Source of the DNA: Minthousia sp045628125
Lineage (GTDB): Bacteria; Bacteroidota; Bacteroidia; Bacteroidales; Bacteroidaceae
DNA length: 11,133 nt
Direction: 5' to 3'
Assembly (NCBI GenBank): GCA_045628125.1
Contig: JAZQPA010000127.1
Location: forward strand, 1 to 11,133
In this document: piece by piece, positions 6,888 through 11,133 of the stretch
Position numbering within the stretch: position 1 is the first letter of the stretch
How the letters are laid out: every line of letters begins with the position of its first letter
Made by a program: the position numbers and the translations under genes
Notes under the pieces: generated by a model
Databases searched by the model: none
The model's input: only the letters and a program-made list of their open reading frames with translations
Told to the model about the DNA's origin: nothing

Positions 6888-8014
6888 CATTTGAGCTTCA
6901 ATATACTGACCCCAAATCAAATGCCCGTGCCGGTAAAATCCATACCGATCATGGCGATATCCTGACACCTATCTTCATGCCAGTGGGTACACTAGGCACT
7001 GTGAAAGGTGTTCATCTGCCAGAGATCAAGGATGATATCAAGGCACAAATCATTCTGGGTAACACCTATCATCTGTATCTGCGTCCTGGAATTGATATTC
7101 TGGAAAAAGCCGGCGGTTTGCACAAATTCAACGGATTTGATCGTCCGATGCTGACCGATAGCGGTGGTTTCCAGGTCTTTTCACTATCCGGAATCCGGAA
7201 ACTGACACAGGAAGGTGCAGAATTCCGCTCACACATCGATGGCTCAAAGCATTTCTTCTCTCCTGAGCGCGTGATGGATATTGAGCGCAGTATCGGTGCT
7301 GATATCATCATGGCATTCGATGAATGTCCTCCAGGCACATCAGACTATGAATATGCGAAAAAGTCACTGGCACTGACTCACAACTGGTTGGACCGATGCA
7401 TCAAGCGGTTCAATGAAACCGAACCCAAATACGGTTATCAGCAGTCTCTCTTCCCTATCGTACAGGGATGCGTATTTAAGGATCTGCGCGAGAAATCTGC
7501 AGAGTTCGTTGCCAGCAAGAATGCAGATGGCAATGCCATTGGCGGTCTGGCTGTGGGTGAGCCTGTAGACAAGATGTATGAGATGATAGAGGTGGTAAAT
7601 GCCATCTTACCTAAGGATAAGCCACGTTACCTGATGGGTGTAGGAACCCCAGTGAATATTCTGGAAGGTATAGAGCGTGGTGTGGATATGTTTGACTGTG
7701 TCATGCCTACCCGTAACGGACGTAATGCCATGATTTTCACCCGTAACGGTATCATGAATATGCGCAACAAGAAATGGGAGGATGACTTTACCCCACTGGA
7801 TCCTGACGGAACCAGCTATGTGGACCACACCTATTCCCGTGCCTATGTTCGCCATCTGTTCCACGCACAGGAAATGCTGGGTATGCAGATTGCATCCATT
7901 CACAATCTGGCCTTCTATCTGTGGCTGGTTGGTGAGGCTCGCAAACATATTATTGCCGGTGATTTCAGCACATGGAAACCAATGATGGTACGGAAATTAT
8001 CTGAAAGATTATGA
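6884..8014 (+). CDS. tgt: tRNA-guanine transglycosylase (queuosine pathway) lacking the zinc cysteines
   Basis: Exchanges guanine-34 of GUN-anticodon tRNAs (Asp, Asn, His, Tyr) for preQ1, the key step of queuosine formation. The TIM-barrel enzyme has 376 residues, as usual. Visible are TDSGGFQVFSL (91-101, with the general Asp), FDECPP (145-150), GGLAVGE (220-226, where Val224 is the bacterial, preQ1-type residue), and DMFDCVMPTRNGRN (268-281) with nucleophile D271. In well-studied bacterial TGTs a C-terminal CxCxxC plus a histidine bind structural zinc. Here the aligned positions read G309, S311 and D314, while the histidine (H340 in IHNLAFY) and the flanking SRAY.RHL (318-325) are kept. The only cysteines are 148, 172, 196 and 272. 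The catalytic centre looks intact, so I expect an active enzyme that folds without zinc. It starts inside the lon stop (ATGA) and ends inside the next start (ATGA), suggesting translational coupling. Confidence 0.95.
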   Translation: MTFELQYTDPKSNARAGKIHTDHGDILTPIFMPVGTLGTVKGVHLPEIKDDIKAQIILGNTYHLYLRPGIDILEKAGGLHKFNGFDRPMLTDSGGFQVFSLSGIRKLTQEGAEFRSHIDGSKHFFSPERVMDIERSIGADIIMAFDECPPGTSDYEYAKKSLALTHNWLDRCIKRFNETEPKYGYQQSLFPIVQGCVFKDLREKSAEFVASKNADGNAIGGLAVGEPVDKMYEMIEVVNAILPKDKPRYLMGVGTPVNILEGIERGVDMFDCVMPTRNGRNAMIFTRNGIMNMRNKKWEDDFTPLDPDGTSYVDHTYSRAYVRHLFHAQEMLGMQIASIHNLAFYLWLVGEARKHIIAGDFSTWKPMMVRKLSERL

Positions 8015-9210
8015 AACTGAATGTCAAGAAACCTGGTTTAGGCAAATACCAGAAGCCTATATCTGACGGTATTACGAAATTACGCAATAAATGGGAGCAA
8101 TCACCTGCTTCCAAGTTTGTTCTGCGTATTGACCGTTACATCATCGCCAAGTTTCTGGGCACCTACATCTTTGCCATCGCACTGATTATTTCCATTGCGG
8201 TAGTGTTCGATTTTAATGAGAACCTGGACCGTTTTGTGCAGAACAATGCGCCAATGAGTAGGGTTTTCTTTGATTACTACCTGAACTTCATTCCTTATTT
8301 CAGCAACCTGTTCAGTCCGCTGTTTGTCTTTATTTCGGTGATTTTCTTCACCACCAAGCTGGCAGACAACTCGGAAATCATCGCCATGATGAGTAACGGA
8401 ATGAGTTTCAACCGTATCATGCGCCCCTACCTGATCAGTGCTGCCATCGTATCATTGGCTACATTCTATTTGGGTTCTGAAGTCATTCCAAAGGGAAATG
8501 TGGCACGTGTGAAATTTGAGAATCAATACAAACGCCGTAAATCTCAGGTGGTGAACTATGCGCAGGACGTGCAGTTGGAAGTGGATTCAGGTGTCATTGC
8601 CTACATCGGCCGATTTGAGAACATCAACAAGACAGGATACCAGTTCTCACTGGATAAATTCGTGGACAAGAAACTGGTCAGTCATCTGACAGCCAATTCC
8701 ATCACATACGATACCCTTGCCGAGGACCGCTACCATTGGACCATCAAGGATTACACTGTCCGTGAACTGAAGGGTATGAGGGAATTTATTACCCGAGGAA
8801 GCAGAAAAGACTCCATCATCAAGATGGAACCAACCGACTTCCTGATTGCCAAAGGACAGGAAGGAACCCTGACCAGTGCCCAATTAACGGAATATATCGA
8901 GAAACAGAAGCAGCGAGGATTCGCCAACATTAAACAGTTTGAAGTAGAGTATCACCGACGCATAGCTCAATCCTTTGCCGCATTCATTCTAACCATCATC
9001 GGTCTGTCACTCTCTGCACAGAAACGAAAAGGAGGAATGGGTATCTCATTGGGTATAGGATTAACACTGAGTTTTGCCTATATTCTGTTCCAGACCATTT
9101 CATCCACATTTGCCATCAATGCCAATGTGCCTCCGATGATAGCCGTATGGATGCCGAATATCCTCTTTTCATTCATAGCCATTTACCTTTACCTAAAGGC
9201 CCCAAAATAA
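8011..9210 (+). CDS. LptF/LptG (YjgP/YjgQ) family permease, lipopolysaccharide export
   Basis: Predicted inner-membrane subunit of the LptB2FG ABC transporter, which extracts LPS and passes it to the periplasmic Lpt bridge. The 399 residues have the family layout. RIDRYIIAKFLGTY (39-52) leads into helix 1 (about 50-68). Helices 2 and 3 are at 97-115 and 139-158. A periplasmic beta-rich domain spans about 165-312, and three C-terminal helices lie near 320-337, 345-366 and 377-396. The motif AQSFAAFILTIIGLSLSA (319-336) is typical. The first 38 residues are a basic, Lys/Pro-rich cytosolic extension before the usual family start. I keep this start because it forms an ATGA overlap with tgt; an internal start is less likely because no methionine precedes helix 1. 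I cannot tell LptF from LptG by sequence alone. Its partner subunit and LptB are not in the window. Confidence 0.88.
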   Translation: MKLNVKKPGLGKYQKPISDGITKLRNKWEQSPASKFVLRIDRYIIAKFLGTYIFAIALIISIAVVFDFNENLDRFVQNNAPMSRVFFDYYLNFIPYFSNLFSPLFVFISVIFFTTKLADNSEIIAMMSNGMSFNRIMRPYLISAAIVSLATFYLGSEVIPKGNVARVKFENQYKRRKSQVVNYAQDVQLEVDSGVIAYIGRFENINKTGYQFSLDKFVDKKLVSHLTANSITYDTLAEDRYHWTIKDYTVRELKGMREFITRGSRKDSIIKMEPTDFLIAKGQEGTLTSAQLTEYIEKQKQRGFANIKQFEVEYHRRIAQSFAAFILTIIGLSLSAQKRKGGMGISLGIGLTLSFAYILFQTISSTFAINANVPPMIAVWMPNILFSFIAIYLYLKAPK

Positions 9211-9213
9211 AGA

Positions 9214-9251
9214 AATCCTCTCCTTTTTCCTTATGGAATTCGGAGAGGATT
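9214..9251. terminator. hairpin terminator between the permease and the outer membrane protein gene
   Basis: A perfect 10-bp stem AATCCTCTCC (9214-9223) / GGAGAGGATT (9242-9251) has an inner TTCC-TTAT-GGAA hairpin (9227-9238) separated by a 3+3 internal loop. On the minus strand it is followed by a T-rich TTCTTTATTTT stretch. On the plus strand the tail TCTTCTTAG is weaker. It sits four bases after the permease stop and 35 bases from the convergent gene's stop, so it probably serves both. Confidence 0.75.
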
Positions 9252-9286
9252 CTTCTTAGTATATTATGAAAACTTTCTGAATCAGA

Positions 9287-10789
9287 TCAGAACTTATATC
9301 CCAATGTCAGAGTTACCTGATGACGATTCTTCTTCAATTCAGTACCTGGCAGATAAACAGTCTTTCCGTTATCGGTGTAATAGTCATCAAAGGCATAGAA
9401 GTCACTTTTCTGAGTACTGTACTGATATCCTAAATCCATATAGAACTGATCAATGCGGTAGCCGATACCTGCGGTAATACGATTCAGACTGAACAGATTC
9501 TCATACTGGGTATCAGTAAAGGTATCTACATTCATATCTGTGAAATCCACCAATGAGCGGTAAGCACCTGGACTGAACTGAGCTGTCTGGAAGTTATAAC
9601 CCGCACGCAGACTTAAATCGGATACTGGCTTAAACTCCAAACCGAAACGTAATGTATGTACGTTCTTCAGGAACTCACGGCAGGTATCATCCACATAATC
9701 GGTATAATTGGACTGCAAGCCATCGCCACGACGGATGCGAATGCCGCTGTAATTGGTCAATTCATACTCTGCGCCCAAAGCCAACTGAGTACCAATGGTA
9801 TGGCCCAAACTCAGATTGAACTTCCAAGGAGTTCTCAACTGATAATCCATAGGGTCAGTGTATTGACCGTCATGACCGATTTCATTTCCGTTCTTTTCAT
9901 AGACTTCGATGGTAGCGCTATTGGAATCAGTCAGTGTATAGAAGGTTGGAGTATGAACTGACACACCGAAACGGAAACCGGAATCAGCGATTGGGCGGAT
10001 AATAGCACCCAGTTTCAGATCCACACCTGCTCCATCGGTAAAGTAATCATTATACAAATCATAATATCCACCGTCATCGCTATTGTTCTCAGTATAATAG
10101 GAAGAACGGGTCAGATTCACATCATAATAACCCACAGATGCACCCAGATAAATCTGGTCATTATAGTTAGCACCCAATGTAAAGTTGATTTCATGAACAC
10201 CACCTTTCTGAATAGTGGTGAAGTAAGAATCCTGCGCTGGGATACCGGTATAATGATTCTGGTCATCTACATACAGGGCACCTGAATTTACAGCCATGGA
10301 TGCCAGCATAGGCATGTTACGACCAGAAGGCATATCATAGGTCATCTCTGCCATGGAATAGGTCTGTGAAAAATCGCCATTCCAAACATTACCCACACCA
10401 AAACTATCAAAGAAATTGGTACGCTTACGGTAATTCACGCCGAAATTCAGGTATCGCAGTGGAGAATAATTACTATACTTGGAGCTGAACACCACACCCA
10501 ACTGGTCAAATGATGCTCTGTTATTCTTTTCCATATTCTCATTAGCCAGCATTACACTTCCACCAGAAACAGAGATATCACTGCTACGGAAGATACCGAT
10601 ACCGGCAGGGTTAGTAGCTGCTGTAGTAATATCACCACCCAAGGCACTTAATGCACCACCCATACCGATGAAACGTGCAGTACCATTCAAATCAGAGGTA
10701 GATAAACGAGCCACATCATACACATCCTGTGCCATAACTGACTGGCTCATCAGGGCCATCAGTGCTGTACAAAATAATGTTCTTTTCAT
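9287..10789 (-). CDS. FadL/OmpP1/TodX-type outer membrane protein
   Basis: Predicted outer-membrane beta-barrel of the family that passes hydrophobic compounds across the outer membrane; Bacteroidetes members are often labelled hemin receptor or OMP transport protein. It has 500 residues. A signal peptide (MKRTLFCTALMALMSQSVMA, with cleavage expected after A20 before QDVYD) precedes GTARFIGMGGALSALGGD (36-53). The NPAG motif (60-63) that marks the FadL family N-terminal hatch follows. The rest is alternating beta-strand sequence rich in Tyr, Asn and Asp, with repeated aromatic strand ends. The chain ends in LTLGYKF, and a terminal Phe is the standard Bam-recognition feature. The start at 10787-10789 yields the signal peptide directly. 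No TAnnTTTG element lies in the 38-bp gap to the gene upstream, so the two are probably co-transcribed. Transported substrate is unknown. Confidence 0.85.
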   Translation of the reverse strand: MKRTLFCTALMALMSQSVMAQDVYDVARLSTSDLNGTARFIGMGGALSALGGDITTAATNPAGIGIFRSSDISVSGGSVMLANENMEKNNRASFDQLGVVFSSKYSNYSPLRYLNFGVNYRKRTNFFDSFGVGNVWNGDFSQTYSMAEMTYDMPSGRNMPMLASMAVNSGALYVDDQNHYTGIPAQDSYFTTIQKGGVHEINFTLGANYNDQIYLGASVGYYDVNLTRSSYYTENNSDDGGYYDLYNDYFTDGAGVDLKLGAIIRPIADSGFRFGVSVHTPTFYTLTDSNSATIEVYEKNGNEIGHDGQYTDPMDYQLRTPWKFNLSLGHTIGTQLALGAEYELTNYSGIRIRRGDGLQSNYTDYVDDTCREFLKNVHTLRFGLEFKPVSDLSLRAGYNFQTAQFSPGAYRSLVDFTDMNVDTFTDTQYENLFSLNRITAGIGYRIDQFYMDLGYQYSTQKSDFYAFDDYYTDNGKTVYLPGTELKKNRHQVTLTLGYKF

Positions 10790-10827
10790 ATCTTATGAAT
10801 CTTTATATTCTACAATTAAGTGTTTGA

Positions 10828-11133
10828 TTAACGACGGCCTCCACCGCCACTGCGGCCACCACCGCCGCCTGAGAAACCTCCGCTACGGCCACCGCCTCCT
10901 GAGAAGCCACCACCGCCAGAGAAGCCTCCGCTACGACCTCCTCCTGAGAAACCGCCAGAAGAGCTGCCACTACGTCCTGATCCGAAGCCTGAACCGGAAC
11001 TGTTTGAGCGGCTGCTTGGAGTCACTGAGCGGGTCATGCCACTGCTCTGGTTACGTGACTCTGACATGCTGCGGACACCATTTGAACGGGTGGTTGTAGA
11101 ACGCTGGGTTGAAATGCCGGAAGTGCCGGATTC
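10828..11133 (-). CDS. Gly/Ser/Arg-rich low-complexity C-terminal tail of an unrecognised protein (N-terminal part outside window)
   Basis: The reading frame is open from the window's right edge to a TAA at 10828-10830, giving 101 visible residues; the ATG at 11065-11067 is probably internal. The first half is Ser/Thr/Arg-rich (STQRSTTTRSNGVRS and similar). The second half is glycine-rich with repeated GGRSGGFSGGG units, ending in GGGGRR. The composition suggests an intrinsically disordered tail. RGG/FGG-like tails occur in RNA-binding proteins, but Ser/Gly/Arg-rich tails also occur in envelope proteins of Bacteroidetes. No domain is visible, so I assign no function. The base composition is much more GC-rich than its neighbours because of Gly, Arg and Ser codons. 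It precedes the FadL-type gene by 38 bases in the same direction with no terminator between, which suggests one operon. Confidence 0.75.
   Translation of the reverse strand, partial: ESGTSGISTQRSTTTRSNGVRSMSESRNQSSGMTRSVTPSSRSNSSGSGFGSGRSGSSSGGFSGGGRSGGFSGGGGFSGGGGRSGGFSGGGGGRSGGGGRR
10866..10960. repeat. degenerate 48-bp tandem repeat within the Gly-rich tail
   Basis: GAGAAACCTCCGCTACGGCC (10871-10890) recurs with two changes at 10919-10938, exactly 48 bases away. The adjoining CCTGAGAA(G/A)CC block also recurs, at 10898 and 10943. The period is a multiple of three and encodes a 16-residue unit containing GGRSGGFSGGG, so copy-number change would keep the frame. Confidence 0.7.

Noticed and set aside
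6066..6968. 300-codon open frame antisense to the lon/tgt junction
   Set aside because: It mirrors the codon pattern of lon, has no recognisable domain or promoter, and its composition (Gln, Cys, His) is that of antisense artefacts.
10828..11067. Gly-rich frame as a complete 79-residue small protein starting at 11067
   Set aside because: The frame stays open to the window edge with the same Ser/Thr/Arg-rich composition, so the methionine is most likely internal.
10479..11099. 206-codon plus-strand frame over the outer membrane protein start and the Gly-rich tail
   Set aside because: Its His/Leu/Arg/Cys-rich second half is what the reverse complement of Gly/Ser/Arg codons gives. It crosses two coding regions and the spacer between them.

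Overview
The window is an ordinary-looking stretch of chromosome from a member of Bacteroidales, most likely of the Prevotella/Segatella type. The evidence is the TAnnTTTG promoter element ahead of four genes, the lack of Shine-Dalgarno sequences, a Bacteroidetes-style serine palmitoyltransferase, a FadL-type outer membrane protein of the Bacteroidetes kind, and the gene order lon-tgt-LptF/G permease. I see no mobile element, CRISPR array, rRNA, tRNA or prophage signal. There is no gene-free stretch longer than about 190 bases.

Layout. Positions 1-1131 (+) hold the C-terminal three quarters of a proton-coupled peptide transporter (POT/PTR2). It converges on a lipid kinase of the DAG kinase/sphingosine kinase fold (1163-2200, -), and the two share a bidirectional terminator. 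The kinase is divergent from serine palmitoyltransferase (2387-3571, +), the first enzyme of sphingolipid synthesis. The 186-bp region between them carries a perfect 16-bp palindrome. spt converges on a tRNA1(Val) A37 N6-methyltransferase (3610-4317, -), again over a shared hairpin. The methyltransferase is divergent from a three-gene run (4425-9210, +): Lon protease, tRNA-guanine transglycosylase and an LptF/LptG-type LPS-export permease. The last two genes in the run each start inside the stop codon of the gene before (ATGA). This run converges on a FadL-like outer membrane protein (9287-10789, -) over a third hairpin. Upstream of it, and probably in the same operon, is the C-terminal tail of a Gly/Ser/Arg-rich protein cut by the right edge.

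How the parts fit. Much of the window concerns the cell envelope: sphingolipid synthesis (spt), a lipid kinase that could act on the same lipid class, LPS export, an outer membrane transporter and a peptide permease. Two genes modify tRNA (trmN for m6A37, tgt for queuosine) and Lon handles protein quality control.

No new multigene system is evident. The points most worth a second look are the spt/lipid-kinase pair with its palindrome and near-leaderless start, the complete loss of the zinc-binding cysteines in the tRNA-guanine transglycosylase, and the repeat-built Gly-rich tail at the right edge.
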